A stretch of 64,000 nt of DNA from assembly GCA_017642965.1 (NCBI GenBank), contig JAEPOJ010000013.1, positions 1 through 64,000 on the forward strand, read 5' to 3'. Positions 43,557 to 53,012 of this stretch are shown here, one piece after another. Below the pieces are notes generated by a model that saw only the letters and a list, made by a program, of their open reading frames with translations, had not been told where the DNA came from and did not search any database. The DNA comes from Phycisphaerales bacterium. GTDB lineage: Bacteria; Planctomycetota; Phycisphaerae; Phycisphaerales; UBA1924. Each line of letters opens with the position of its first letter. Within the stretch, counting starts at the first letter, position 1. The position numbers and the translations under genes were made by a program.

Positions 43557-43562
43557 ACTCTA
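43557..43562 (-). promoter_or_regulatory. TAGAGT -10 hexamer, leaderless spacing
   Basis: Six bases before the ATG of sulfotransferase A. The preceding GACGA matches the context at the paralogue's start (45244-45252). Confidence 0.5.
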
Positions 43563-43656
43563 TCGTCAGAACTGCCCGAAGGGTTCGGGAAGACCCGAAG
43601 GAACCGTGTTTGGTTCGAGCAGGGCGGGTGTTTGCCCGGGTCAGCGTGTTATCGCC

Positions 43657-45237
43657 CTAGGCATCCTTGCCACCAATCCCGCGTGCCCGTCCCTCCTCGA
43701 GCCCGCGTTTAAGCTCATCGAGGCGGTGCTCGTACGGTGCGTACTTCGCGATGGAGCTGGTGTAGAGCTTCTTCTTGACCTGATCGCGTGACGCGGTGAT
43801 GACCTTCCGCTCGGACTCGTGGAAGCGGAGGATGCTGTCGTCCCACTCGTGCCCGATGAACTCTACGACGCGGCGCATCTGGCCCTCCGCGTCCCTGACG
43901 AGCTCCTCGTAGGGCAGGTCGATCATCTCGACCTCGGGGAGCTGGTGCCAGGCGTCCATGACACGTTCGTAGTCCGCGAAGTACCGCCCGAGCCAGTACT
44001 GGTCGTGCGTCTGCATGTGCAGCTGGGTGAACGCGGTCGTGTAGTTCGAGAAGCAGCAATCGAGCGGGTCGCGGGTGCAGTGGATGATCTTCGCGCCCGG
44101 GAGGATGTGGGCGATCATGGGGACGAGCAGGTAGTTGTACGGTTGCTTGTCCGTGATTGATTTGCGCCGGTGCACCTTGTTGTACGCCTTCATCGCGTCC
44201 TTGGACATCGAATCGATGACGGGCTGGGTGTAGAGGTGCGGGCTGACAGGCAGGGGCTTGGAGTGGCGCATGGCGGCCTTCTCCGAGCGGTGGATCTGCG
44301 CATCGATCACGTTCATCTCGCCGCCGGGCTCGATGTCCTTGAGCTGCGAGAGCATCTGCTCGGTCAGCGAGGTGCCCGAGCGGGGCATGCCGACGATAAA
44401 GACCAGCCGCGAGGCGTCGATGTTCTTTGCCTGTGAGAACGGGATCTCATGCCCGCCGCTCCAGCACCGGATGAGCTCGTCGATGTTGGCGCTGTGCTTC
44501 TCGCAGTCCCAGTCGTCCCTGTCGACCGCTTTGCCGCGTTCGTACCACCCGAAGGCCTCGTCGTGCTCGTCGAAGAGCTTGTGCAGACGGGCGAGCTGGA
44601 TGCTGCCTGCGCGGAGCAGGTCGGGGTCGTTGGTGGCCTCGATCCGTTCCTCCAGACCCTCGAGCGATTCCCTGGGGTCGGTGTAGTCCGGGGCGAAGGC
44701 GGCGGCGGTAATTGCGAGGGCGTTGAGCTGGTTGTCGTCGAGCTCGGCGTCCTTGAACTTCTCGACGATCTCGACGTATCCCTCGTAGGCCTCCTGCCTG
44801 CGCCCGAGCCCGTCGAGCGTGGATGTCCTGTGACGCATCGCGTAGAAGTTGTCGGGCTGCTTCTGGAGGACCCGGTCGAAGCGGTCGAGCGCCTGGTCGA
44901 GCAGGTTCTGGTTCTCCAGCGCGAGCCCGTACTGGAAGTTGATGTCGGGCTCCATCGGCATGATGCCGATGGCCTTGCGATAGAACTCGATCGACTTGGG
45001 GAGGTTGCGGATGGCCATGTACCCGCGACCGATGAGCACGAGCACATTGACGTTCTTGGGAAAACGCTCGTGCAGTTCCATGAGCTTGGGCATGGCCTGC
45101 ATCGTGATCTCGACATTGCCGCTGTTGACGGCCATGTGCAGCTTCTTGAGCAGCTCGACGAACTTCTGCTGATCCTTGGGGTTCAGCGGCATGCTCGGGT
45201 CGGTGCTCGTTCGTCGCTTTGGCTTCGCGGGGGGCAT
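43657..45237 (-). CDS. TPR-repeat sulfotransferase B
   Basis: 526 residues, same architecture as A. TPRs (for example NVLVLIGRGYMAIRNLPKSI, FQYGLALENQNLLDQALDRF) cover the first ~245 residues. The PAPS loop FIVGMPRSGTSLTEQML lies near 275-292, PGGEMN follows, and KIIHCTRDPLDCCFSNY near 375-392 is the 3' motif. The C-terminal YEHRLDELKRGLEEGRARGIGG matches A almost word for word, so the pair arose by tandem duplication. Differences in the TPR half suggest different acceptors. It lies within the PAPS-forming gene neighbourhood. Confidence 0.85.
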   Translation of the reverse strand: MPPAKPKRRTSTDPSMPLNPKDQQKFVELLKKLHMAVNSGNVEITMQAMPKLMELHERFPKNVNVLVLIGRGYMAIRNLPKSIEFYRKAIGIMPMEPDINFQYGLALENQNLLDQALDRFDRVLQKQPDNFYAMRHRTSTLDGLGRRQEAYEGYVEIVEKFKDAELDDNQLNALAITAAAFAPDYTDPRESLEGLEERIEATNDPDLLRAGSIQLARLHKLFDEHDEAFGWYERGKAVDRDDWDCEKHSANIDELIRCWSGGHEIPFSQAKNIDASRLVFIVGMPRSGTSLTEQMLSQLKDIEPGGEMNVIDAQIHRSEKAAMRHSKPLPVSPHLYTQPVIDSMSKDAMKAYNKVHRRKSITDKQPYNYLLVPMIAHILPGAKIIHCTRDPLDCCFSNYTTAFTQLHMQTHDQYWLGRYFADYERVMDAWHQLPEVEMIDLPYEELVRDAEGQMRRVVEFIGHEWDDSILRFHESERKVITASRDQVKKKLYTSSIAKYAPYEHRLDELKRGLEEGRARGIGGKDA

Positions 45238-45243
45238 AGGTAG

Positions 45244-45249
45244 ACTGTA
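45244..45249 (-). promoter_or_regulatory. TACAGT -10 hexamer, leaderless spacing
   Basis: Six bases before the ATG of sulfotransferase B at 45237; no Shine-Dalgarno. Confidence 0.5.
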
Positions 45250-45305
45250 TCGTCCGATTCCGCCCGTGTGTTCGTGAGAACCGGGTCGGTTTCGGGGGAG
45301 CCGCC

Positions 45306-46034
45306 TCAGCGTTGCCCGGCTGGGTTGATCAGCAGGTTATCGCGCCCCGGGATGATCAGGTCGGCGATCTCCAGCGCCTCCTGGAAGCTCTCGAGCGCCT
45401 GTTTGCGATCGGCGCAGCCCTGCAGCACCTTGCCCTGCTGCAGGTGCTCCTGGGTGGCGATGCTGTCGCCGGCGATCAGGGTGGTGTCGCGGATGCCCTT
45501 GAGCAGCAGCCCGCAGGAGCCGGGGCTGTAGCCCGGGAGCGGGAAGAGGTCGACATCGTCGCTGAGCGCATCGGGCGACGCCTGCGTGCGTGCCAAGATC
45601 GCGATGTCGCGTTGCAACACCTCCAGCGTGGCTTGTTGGTCCTCGTGGAAGGCCTCGCCGGTCTGCTTGGCCATCTCCTGTGTTTCCGCGAGCCGCCCCA
45701 GCGACTGGGCGATGGGGACGCCGACGGCTTCTCGTTCTGCTTCACTGATCAGCCAGTCCGCGTTGGGGAAGAGCTCGATGCCGCGCCGGGCCTCGGGGTG
45801 GAAGCTGGTGAGGAACACGTGCGTGATCTGCTCGGGCTTGAGCCCGGAGCGCTCGTGCAGGCGGGCCTTGAGGGCCGGGGCGGGGAGCCCGGGGTCGACG
45901 ATGAGCGTCATGTCGCCCGATCGCACCAGCGTGGTGGTCGCGTGCCCGGTGCGCACGGGCGAACGCTCGTCCCAGAGCGGGTTGGCCGCGAGGGTGCCGA
46001 TGGAGATGATGCGGAAATCGAGGGCGCTGGGCAT
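45306..46034 (-). CDS. MBL-fold protein with degenerate metal-binding motif
   Basis: 242 residues from the ATG at 46034. The fold is recognisable: an N-terminal TTLVRSGDMTLIVDPGLP, LPGYSPGSCGLLLKG and LIAGDSIATQEHLQQGK. The usual HxHxDH motif is reduced to SFHPEARRG, which keeps one His and swaps the rest, so zinc binding is probably altered or lost. The residue pattern is still conserved enough to look functional. The frame is open upstream through cysN but that is a shadow. Its place between cysN and the sulfotransferases suggests a link with sulfur chemistry, such as a sulfatase-like or persulfide-related hydrolase; this is inference. Confidence 0.72.
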   Translation of the reverse strand: MPSALDFRIISIGTLAANPLWDERSPVRTGHATTTLVRSGDMTLIVDPGLPAPALKARLHERSGLKPEQITHVFLTSFHPEARRGIELFPNADWLISEAEREAVGVPIAQSLGRLAETQEMAKQTGEAFHEDQQATLEVLQRDIAILARTQASPDALSDDVDLFPLPGYSPGSCGLLLKGIRDTTLIAGDSIATQEHLQQGKVLQGCADRKQALESFQEALEIADLIIPGRDNLLINPAGQR

Positions 46035-46040
46035 AGGAAA

Positions 46041-46046
46041 AGGGTA
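46041..46046 (-). promoter_or_regulatory. TACCCT -10 hexamer, leaderless spacing
   Basis: Six bases before the ATG of the MBL-fold gene at 46034, 21 bases beyond the cysN stop. Confidence 0.45.
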
Positions 46047-46066
46047 TGCCCGTGCGATCGATCGTG

Positions 46067-47410
46067 TTACTTCGTCTCGCCGATGATCATCGCCGCGCCG
46101 ACCGTGTTGTTGGTCTGCTCGTCCACGATGATGAAGCTGCCGGTGATGCGGCACTGGCGGTACGGGTCGTAGAACAGCGGCTTGGTGGTGCGGATCGACA
46201 CGCGACCGATCTCGTTGAGCCCGAGCTTCTCGGCGCTCTCGTCGCGGGAGAGGGTCTCGATGTCGATCTGGTAGTGCAGGTCCTTCACGATGCACCGCGC
46301 CTCGTTGGAGGTGTGGCGGATGGTGTACTTCTTGCCGACCACCATGGGCTGGTCGGTCATCCAGACGACCATCGCGTCGATGTCCTGCCCGCTGATGGGC
46401 TTGTTGTTGGGTCGGCAGATCATGTCGCCGCGCGAGATGTCGATGTCGTCCTCGAGCTGGATCGACACGGACTGGGGCGGGTAGGCGCGGGTGATGCTGT
46501 CGCCGCCGATGTCGATGGACTTGATCTTGGATTCCATGCCCGAGGGCAGCGCGACGATCTCGTCGCCGACCTGGAAGACGCCCGAGGCGACCTGGCCGCC
46601 GTAGCCGCGGTAATCGTGGAACTCGTCGCTCTGGGGGCGGATCACCCACTGGACGGGGAATCGCGGGTCGATCATGTCCCGGTCGCCGGCGATGTGCACG
46701 TTCTCGAGGTGGTGCAGCAGCGATGGGCCCTGGTACCAGTCCATGTTGCTCGAGCGGTTGACGACGTTGTCGCCGGTGAGCGCGGACATGGGAATGAAGG
46801 TGATGTCGTTGATCTCGAAGCGTGCCGCGAACTCCTCGAAGTCGTCGCGGATCTTCTCGTAGGTCTCCTGATCCCAGTCGACCAGGTCCATCTTGTTGAC
46901 GCAGACCACGAGGTGCGGGATGCGGAGCAGCGAGGTGATGAAGGAGTGTCGCCGGGTCTGCTCGATCACACCGTTGCGGGCGTCGATGAGGATGAGCGCG
47001 AGGTTGGCGGTCGAGGCGCCGGTGACCATGTTGCGGGTGTACTGCACGTGGCCCGGGCAATCGGCGATGATGAACTTGCGCTTGGGCGTCGCGAAGTAGC
47101 GGTAGGCCACATCGATGGTGATGCCCTGCTCGCGCTCGGCGCGGAGACCGTCGGTGAGCAGCGCGAGGTTCATGCGCTCGTCGCCGCGTCCCTTGGATGC
47201 CGACTCGGCGGCCTCGAGCTGGTCCTCGAAGATGGACTTGGAGTCGTAGAGCAGGCGACCGATGAGGGTCGACTTGCCGTCGTCCACGCTGCCGCAGGTC
47301 AGGAAGCGCAGCAGGTCCATGTCTAGGTAGGCGTCCGTGGAGAACTCCATGCCCTGGTTGGCGTTCGGGTCGGGCGTGCGCGCTGGCTGGGTTTCGGTTT
47401 CTGCACTCAT
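46067..47410 (-). CDS. cysN: Sulfate adenylyltransferase large subunit (GTPase)
   Basis: 447 residues. A translation-factor-type GTPase: P-loop GSVDDGKS at 40-47, DCPGH near 116-120, and NKMD near 171, followed by beta-barrel domains. GTP hydrolysis drives CysD to make APS from ATP and sulfate. In many bacteria cysN is fused to the APS kinase; here it is not, and the kinase is a separate gene (cysC). It starts two bases after the cysD stop. Confidence 0.95.
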   Translation of the reverse strand: MSAETETQPARTPDPNANQGMEFSTDAYLDMDLLRFLTCGSVDDGKSTLIGRLLYDSKSIFEDQLEAAESASKGRGDERMNLALLTDGLRAEREQGITIDVAYRYFATPKRKFIIADCPGHVQYTRNMVTGASTANLALILIDARNGVIEQTRRHSFITSLLRIPHLVVCVNKMDLVDWDQETYEKIRDDFEEFAARFEINDITFIPMSALTGDNVVNRSSNMDWYQGPSLLHHLENVHIAGDRDMIDPRFPVQWVIRPQSDEFHDYRGYGGQVASGVFQVGDEIVALPSGMESKIKSIDIGGDSITRAYPPQSVSIQLEDDIDISRGDMICRPNNKPISGQDIDAMVVWMTDQPMVVGKKYTIRHTSNEARCIVKDLHYQIDIETLSRDESAEKLGLNEIGRVSIRTTKPLFYDPYRQCRITGSFIIVDEQTNNTVGAAMIIGETK

Positions 47411-47412
47411 CT

Positions 47413-48342
47413 TTAGAAGTACCCTTCCTTCTTGCGGTCTTCCATCGCGGCTTCGTTGGTCTTGTCGTCCATGCGGGCGCCACGCTCAGACGCGCGGGCG
47501 GCGGCGACCTCGGCGACGATGTCCTCGAGCGTGCTCGCGGGCGAATCGGTCGCGGCGGTGCACGACATGTCGCCGACGGTGCGGAAACGCACCGTGCGGT
47601 TCGTGACTTCCTCGCCCTCGCGCGGCCCGAACGGGGCCTCGCCGACGGGCACCCACTGGCCCATGCGCTTCACGACGTCTCGCTTGTGCGAGAAGTAGAG
47701 ATCGGGGATCTCGATGTTCTCGAGCATGATGTACTGCCAGACGTCCATCTCGGTCCAGTTGGAGATCGGGAAGACGCGGATGTTCTCGCCCATGCGGTGA
47801 CGCCCGTTGTAGAGGTTCCACAGCTCGGGGCGCTGGTTCTTGGGGTCCCACTGACCGAACTCGTCGCGGAAACTGAAGATGCGCTCCTTGGCGCGGGCCT
47901 TCTCCTCGTCGCGCCGGGCGCCGCCGAAGAGCGCGTCGAAGCGGTACTCCTCGATCGCGTTGATCAGCGTGGGGATCTGGGCGCGGTTGCGGCTCGGGAA
48001 CGGCCCCGGGTCCTCCGCGGCCAGGCCCTTGTCGATCATGTCTTGCACCTTGTGGACGATCAGGCGCTCGCCGATCTTCTCGACGAGCTGGTCGCGGAAC
48101 TCGAGCGCCTCGGGGAAGTTGTGCCCGGTGTCCACGTGGAGCAGCGGGAAGGGGAACTTCGCGGGGCGGAAGGCCTTGAGCGCGAGCGCGACCATGACGA
48201 TCGAGTCCTTGCCGCCCGAGAACATCAGCGCCGGGCGCTCGAACTGGGCGGCGACCTCCCGCATGATGTGGATGGCCTCGGCCTCGAGCGCCTTGAGGTG
48301 GGTCAGGCGGTAGTGTGAGATGGGCTCAGCGGCTTGGGTCAT
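47413..48342 (-). CDS. cysD: Sulfate adenylyltransferase small subunit
   Basis: 309 residues from the ATG at 48342, which has GAGGGAGAG upstream; the frame is open to 48420 but the extra residues look random. The PP-loop SGGKDS lies at 42-47, with HVDTGHNFPEALEFRD and ALFGGARRDEEKARAKERIFSFR sections typical of CysD. Together with CysN it forms APS. The divergent cysC gene, 239 bases away, then makes PAPS. Confidence 0.95.
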   Translation of the reverse strand: MTQAAEPISHYRLTHLKALEAEAIHIMREVAAQFERPALMFSGGKDSIVMVALALKAFRPAKFPFPLLHVDTGHNFPEALEFRDQLVEKIGERLIVHKVQDMIDKGLAAEDPGPFPSRNRAQIPTLINAIEEYRFDALFGGARRDEEKARAKERIFSFRDEFGQWDPKNQRPELWNLYNGRHRMGENIRVFPISNWTEMDVWQYIMLENIEIPDLYFSHKRDVVKRMGQWVPVGEAPFGPREGEEVTNRTVRFRTVGDMSCTAATDSPASTLEDIVAEVAAARASERGARMDDKTNEAAMEDRKKEGYF

Positions 48343-48581
48343 GCCGGGTCTCTCCCTCGTCGGGTGCACAGTGGGCCCCGTCCGGGCGGATCGGGGATCA
48401 ATGGTTGGTTTCATCATCAATCGGCCGGACTTTTACGCCTCCCAAGCGGGAAACCGGGATTTGATGCAGCAATCAGCCGAAGTATAGACCGACGCTCGGG
48501 GGATCTACGATCTGTGGGGCGAGCCGGGTCGGCAATGCCCGATAGTGTCAGAGATTCTGAACCCCAGACAGGGAGATCGCG
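48343..48581. promoter_or_regulatory. Divergent cysD/cysC control region
   Basis: On the plus strand TTGATG (48461-48466), a 16-base spacer and TATAGA (48483-48488) make a candidate promoter for cysC. On the minus strand TATACT (48481-48486) overlaps it and could serve cysDN, but no -35 is clear. The overlap would allow co-control of both sides. I recognise no known sulfur riboswitch. Confidence 0.35.
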
Positions 48582-49226
48582 GTGAGTGAGACCGATAAAC
48601 CCACGACAACCGTTGGCAAGGCGACCAACATCGCATGGCACGAGGGCGAGATCACCCGCGAGGACCGCGCCAACGTGCTCGGGCACAAGGGGTGCACGCT
48701 CTGGCTCACCGGGCTGTCCGGCTCGGGCAAGTCCACGATCGGCGTCGCGCTGGAAAAGGCCCTGATCCAGCGGGGGATCCTCGCCTACCGCCTCGATGGC
48801 GACAACGTCCGCCACGGGCTCAACGCGAACCTGGGCTTCTCACCAGAGGACCGCGAGGAGAACATCCGGCGGGTTGGCGAGGTCGCCAAGCTCTTCGCCG
48901 ATGCGGGCGTGGTGACGATCTCCAGCTTCATCTCCCCCTACCAGCGCGACCGCGACCAGGTCCGCAGGGTCCACGAGGAGTCCGGGGCCATCTTCCTCGA
49001 AGTCTTCATCGACACCCCGCTGGAGGTCTGCGAATCGCGTGACCCCAAGGGGCTCTACAAGAAGGCCCGGGCCGGCGAGATCAAGGGTTTCACCGGCATC
49101 GACGACCCATACGAGGCCCCCCAGCGCCCCGAGGTGCACATCGAAACCGACAACCAGTCGATCGAGCAGTCTGCGATGCAGCTCGTTGAAGCGCTGCGGG
49201 CGCACGGCGTGCTCAGCGACTCCTGA
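48582..49226 (+). CDS. cysC: Adenylyl-sulfate kinase
   Basis: 214 residues from a GTG at 48582, with GGGAG six bases upstream. P-loop GLSGSGKS at 44-51, then [20 protein letters not shown] and [16 protein letters not shown], then [20 protein letters not shown], all typical of APS kinase. It makes PAPS, the sulfate donor of the sulfotransferases. A separate PAPS kinase without visible PAPS reductase nearby suggests sulfation rather than assimilation as the main use. The 3' end overlaps the convergent SGNH gene by 14 bases. Confidence 0.95.
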   Translation: MSETDKPTTTVGKATNIAWHEGEITREDRANVLGHKGCTLWLTGLSGSGKSTIGVALEKALIQRGILAYRLDGDNVRHGLNANLGFSPEDREENIRRVGEVAKLFADAGVVTISSFISPYQRDRDQVRRVHEESGAIFLEVFIDTPLEVCESRDPKGLYKKARAGEIKGFTGIDDPYEAPQRPEVHIETDNQSIEQSAMQLVEALRAHGVLSDS

Positions 49227-50418
49227 TCGAGCGTTCGATGGCCGACGCCAGCGCATCGTGCCCGCTGGGCGAGAAGTGTGTGTAATCAGAGAGGACGTAG
49301 GCCGGGGACGGCGCGTTTCTGATCGCATCGACCGGATCGACGAACGTGATACCCAGCTCGGTGCACATCGTGCTGATTCGCTCGATCGGATCGATCGTGA
49401 GACGATCACGGTTCACAAACTTCAGGTTGTACCAGATCGAGTCGTTGAGACTGAACTTTGGGGGTGCGTACGTGACGGTCAGCGGGAGCCCGAGATCGTC
49501 CGCGGCCTGTTTCAGCTGGGCGAGCTGAGATCGCACGATGTCGTACGCCTGCTCGCTCATGCTCGCGTCTCGCCCATCCTGGAGATAGCCGTGCGCGAGC
49601 ATCACGCCCACGGGGTGTTCCGGGTTGTAGCGGTGATCCTCGAGACCGATCGCGAACTTGGCGTGCTCAGATCCGATGACAAGCGTATTGGGGATGGCCA
49701 CATCTGTATAGAGGGATTTGAGACCCGCCCGCAGGCCCGACTCTTCTTTGATCGCCGTGGCCCGGCGTTTCTTGCTGTCCGGGAGTGTGGCGGCCTGATC
49801 CTCGCGTGCCTTCGCGAATGAGACCATGTTCCCGGTGATGACCAGCACAACCTCATCGCACTGAAACCGCGACCAGCGTTCTCTGAGCTCGAGTTCCATC
49901 TGCGCCAGATCGAGTGTCGGGAGGCCGGCATTGATGACCTCGGCCGGGCGCTGGGGATCGCTCAGTCTCTGCGCCAAGTACGCTGGCCAGGTCTGGTCGT
50001 GCGCCACCCCGGTCCCCATCGTGACCGAATCACCCAGGGCGAGAACACGCCGGGTGCCCACGGGCTTCGGGATCTCGACGGGCTGTCCCCGGAACCCTTG
50101 CTCGTTGAATGCCAGGGGGTGCCCGCCTGTCATCGACGCGTTGTAGACACGCCCCATCAGGCGTGGCTCGGCCGCTCGGAGCGTGATCTCTAGCGCGACA
50201 AGCACGATCAGGCTGACCACGACCCATCGCAGATTCTGTCGGAGCAGGCCCAGGCCCTGCATGAACCAACGCGGGATGACCCGCATCACCCTGCTCAGGG
50301 GGTTGGAGATCCGGATCGGCGACTGCTCGATCTCGACGTGCTCGTAGCGTGAACTCGGCGTGATGGGTTCGAGCACGGCATCGACATGGCGGGTGTGTGA
50401 TTCGGAGTTTGTGCTCAT
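49213..50418 (-). CDS. Membrane-anchored SGNH hydrolase-like protein (AlgJ/AlgX-like partner)
   Basis: 401 residues. One membrane span lies at about 62-80 ([19 protein letters not shown]) after a cytoplasmic N-terminus. The SGNH domain starts with [13 protein letters not shown] (catalytic Ser in GDS), contains ITGNMV, and ends with [11 protein letters not shown] (Asp and His of the triad). Such proteins finish acetyl transfer to exopolysaccharides after an MBOAT protein moves the acyl group over the membrane; that partner is the next gene upstream, 9 bases away. The acceptor glycan is unknown. Confidence 0.82.
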   Translation of the reverse strand: MSTNSESHTRHVDAVLEPITPSSRYEHVEIEQSPIRISNPLSRVMRVIPRWFMQGLGLLRQNLRWVVVSLIVLVALEITLRAAEPRLMGRVYNASMTGGHPLAFNEQGFRGQPVEIPKPVGTRRVLALGDSVTMGTGVAHDQTWPAYLAQRLSDPQRPAEVINAGLPTLDLAQMELELRERWSRFQCDEVVLVITGNMVSFAKAREDQAATLPDSKKRRATAIKEESGLRAGLKSLYTDVAIPNTLVIGSEHAKFAIGLEDHRYNPEHPVGVMLAHGYLQDGRDASMSEQAYDIVRSQLAQLKQAADDLGLPLTVTYAPPKFSLNDSIWYNLKFVNRDRLTIDPIERISTMCTELGITFVDPVDAIRNAPSPAYVLSDYTHFSPSGHDALASAIERSIRSR

Positions 50419-50427
50419 GCGAGAACC

Positions 50428-51810
50428 TCAGAACTGGAAGTAGATGAACTCGGGCGAGCTGGCGCCGCGGAACGTGAGCGCGAACACGATGAAGGCGAGA
50501 ATCGCGAGCAGCAGCGCGAGCGGCGCGCTGTGCTGCAGCGTATTCACAAAGCGCTTGCGTCCACGCCCGATCTCCACGATCAGCAGCAGGGCGACGAGCG
50601 CGATAGGTGTCCAAATCTCGAACGCGTAGCCCGGGGCGAGCGTGCCGATGCGGGTGATCACCTCCCACGCCTGCTCGACGTCGCTGGCACGGAAGAACAC
50701 CCACGAGAGGCAGACGAGGTGGAACGTGATGAACCAGCGGACGATCTTTGCGAGAAGCTGCTTCGGTGGCGATTCGCTGAGTCCGATGATGCGCTCGATG
50801 ATCATCATCAATCCCTGGAGACCGCCCCAGACGACCCAGTTCCAGCCAGCGCCGTGCCAGAGCCCGCCGAGAAGCATGGTGATCATGAGGTTGATCTGGG
50901 TGTGTGTCGGGCCTCGCTTCGAGCCGCCCAGAGGTATGTACAGGTAATCTCTGAGCCAGGTGGAGAGCGAGATATGCCATCGCCTCCAGAACTCGCGGAT
51001 CGAGCATGAGAGGTACGGCTCTCTGAAGTTCGCCGGGAGCCGGATCCCGAGCACGAGCGCGGAGCCGATCGCGATGTCTGTGTACCCGGAGAAATCGCAA
51101 TAGATCTGCACCGCGAAGGCGTACGTGGCGCTGAGCAGGGCGATGCCGGATGCTGCACCCGCGTTGGCATAGGACTCGTTCACGATGGGCGCCATCGCGT
51201 CCGCGATGAAGACCTTTTTGACCATGCCCCAGATGATCAGGGCGATCCCGGCGCGGATGAGCTGCCAGTTCTCCTCGTTTTCCTCACGCAGCTGCGGGAT
51301 CAGCGTGTCGGCCCGGATGATCGGGCCCGCGACGAGCTGGGGGAAGAAGCTGACGTAGAGCGCCACATCGATCAGGCTCTTACGTGCGCTGAGATGGCCT
51401 CGGTACACGTCGATCGTGTAGCTCATGGTCTGGAAGGTGTAGAAGCTGATCCCCAGCGGAAGAATCAGGTCGAGCTCCTGCCAGGGGCGGACGCCGAACA
51501 GCGAATAAACGGAGTTTGTGAAAAAATCGGCGTACTTAAAGACCGCGAGCACACCGAGATTCGCACTCAGCGACACGAGCAGCGCCAGGCGCTGGCGGAC
51601 GGGCGAATCGGAGCTATCGATTACGCGTGCCGCGGTATAATCGATGACCGTTGAGAAGAGCAGGAGCGATGAGAAGGGGACGGACCAGACCATGTAGAAG
51701 GCGTAGCTCGCAGCGACGAGCATGACCCGCCTCCACCACAACGGCAGGACGTAGTACAGAGCCGCGACGAGCGGCAGGAATATGAGATAGAGCGTCGAGT
51801 TAAACAGCAT
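50428..51810 (-). CDS. MBOAT-family O-acyltransferase (AlgI-like)
   Basis: 460 residues from the ATG at 51810. Ten or more membrane helices. The family core is intact: SIREFWRRWHISLSTWLRDY, YIPLGGSKRG, and LGGLWHGAGWNWVVWG with the catalytic His. Starts FNSTLYLIFLPLVAALYYVLP, as in AlgI-type proteins. It carries acetyl (or another acyl) groups to the periplasm for polysaccharide modification and forms an operon with the SGNH gene. Placement inside the sulfation region suggests one surface polymer receives both acetyl and sulfate groups; this is inference. Confidence 0.9.
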   Translation of the reverse strand: MLFNSTLYLIFLPLVAALYYVLPLWWRRVMLVAASYAFYMVWSVPFSSLLLFSTVIDYTAARVIDSSDSPVRQRLALLVSLSANLGVLAVFKYADFFTNSVYSLFGVRPWQELDLILPLGISFYTFQTMSYTIDVYRGHLSARKSLIDVALYVSFFPQLVAGPIIRADTLIPQLREENEENWQLIRAGIALIIWGMVKKVFIADAMAPIVNESYANAGAASGIALLSATYAFAVQIYCDFSGYTDIAIGSALVLGIRLPANFREPYLSCSIREFWRRWHISLSTWLRDYLYIPLGGSKRGPTHTQINLMITMLLGGLWHGAGWNWVVWGGLQGLMMIIERIIGLSESPPKQLLAKIVRWFITFHLVCLSWVFFRASDVEQAWEVITRIGTLAPGYAFEIWTPIALVALLLIVEIGRGRKRFVNTLQHSAPLALLLAILAFIVFALTFRGASSPEFIYFQF

Positions 51811-51911
51811 CGCGTGTGCCTGACACATCGGTCATACCGATGGGGCTGACTGAATCAAAGTCTCGTCTGCGGATCGCGAATGAGACGACTACCAGGAAGA
51901 AAGAGCGTTTT

Positions 51912-52946
51912 ATGATCGATCACGCCGAGTATGCCCAGGCCGGGCGCATGGCTGTTGCCGCCGCATCCATCGTGTGCCGGGAGGTCCAGAACAACCTCGA
52001 ACAGGTCCGTTCTGTGACCAAGGACGACAAGAGCCCGGTGACGGTGGCCGACTACGCCAGCCAGGCGGTGGTGGCCATGATGCTCAAGCAGCAGCTTGGC
52101 GAGTTTGTCATGGTGGCCGAGGAGGCGTCGAGCTTCCTGCGTGATGAGGACAACCGACTGCTGCTCGACGCGGCGGTGGCGGCGGCTCAGGAGGTCTGGG
52201 AGGGGGCGAACGCGGACGACCTGCTCGACGCGATCGACCTGGGTGCGGGGGATACCTCGCATCACAAGTTCTGGACACTGGACCCGATCGATGGGACCAA
52301 GGGCTTCCTGCGCAACCAGCAGTACGCGATCGCGCTGGGGTTCATCGAGGACGGGACCCCCACCATCGGCGTGATGGGGTGCCCGAACCTGCCGGTGAAT
52401 ATGTCCCTGCCGCTGGACGAGCGGGACGAGCACGGCTGCCTGTACTACGCGATCCAGGGCGAGGGTGTCTGGGAGACCAAGGCCGACGACGCGAAGGCGG
52501 AATCGATCCGGATAACCCGCCTGGACCATGAGGCGGGCGAGGAGATCTCGGTGTGCGCCTCGGTCGAAAAGGCCCATTCGAACGTCTCAGACACCGACCG
52601 GATCCTGGAATGGATTGAGCAGCAGGGGCTTGCGCAGGCGGGCGAGCCGGTCCGACTGGATTCCCAGTGCAAGTACGCGGTTGTTGCGCGTGGGCAGGCG
52701 GACGCGTACCTGCGTCTGCCGACCCGCAAGGGGTATGTCGAGCGGATCTGGGATCATGCAGCGGGTTGCTGCATCGCGTGCGAGTCGGGGGCGTTCGTGA
52801 CCGATATCTTCGGCAACACCCTCGATTTCTCGCACGGGCGGGGCCTCGAGAAGAACAAGGGCATCGTGTGCGCTCCGCCGCGGGTGCACGGCTTGATGAT
52901 CCGGGCGATCCAGGAGCTCGGGATCGGGCAGAACAACGACGAGTAG
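51912..52946 (+). CDS. cysQ: 3'(2'),5'-bisphosphate nucleotidase (CysQ/HAL2 type)
   Basis: 344 residues from the ATG at 51912, with AGGAAGAAAGAG upstream. An inositol-monophosphatase fold: VAEEAS (metal ligand Glu), DPIDGTKGF at 124-132 and ERIWDHAAG near 270. The length and the insertion between the metal Glu and DPIDGT fit the yeast HAL2/plant SAL1 subgroup better than the shorter E. coli CysQ. It breaks PAP, the by-product of sulfotransferases, to AMP and so prevents product inhibition. This agrees closely with the neighbouring sulfotransferase and PAPS genes. Confidence 0.88.
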   Translation: MIDHAEYAQAGRMAVAAASIVCREVQNNLEQVRSVTKDDKSPVTVADYASQAVVAMMLKQQLGEFVMVAEEASSFLRDEDNRLLLDAAVAAAQEVWEGANADDLLDAIDLGAGDTSHHKFWTLDPIDGTKGFLRNQQYAIALGFIEDGTPTIGVMGCPNLPVNMSLPLDERDEHGCLYYAIQGEGVWETKADDAKAESIRITRLDHEAGEEISVCASVEKAHSNVSDTDRILEWIEQQGLAQAGEPVRLDSQCKYAVVARGQADAYLRLPTRKGYVERIWDHAAGCCIACESGAFVTDIFGNTLDFSHGRGLEKNKGIVCAPPRVHGLMIRAIQELGIGQNNDE

Positions 52947-53012
52947 CCGGGCGTACGCCTCGGACACGCACCCCGTCGGGGCGAACGAACGGGGCACGCA
53001 ACGGGAACCAGC

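Noticed and set aside
46046-47326. 426-codon open frame on the plus strand
   Set aside because: Antisense of cysN; rich in Val, Asp and Gly with no domain.
46035-47483. Long N-terminal extension of the MBL-fold frame across cysN
   Set aside because: The extension is Arg/Pro-rich shadow; the ATG at 46034 with its TACCCT hexamer is the natural start.
48343-48581. SAM or other sulfur riboswitch before cysD or cysC
   Set aside because: No conserved core helices of known classes could be recognised.
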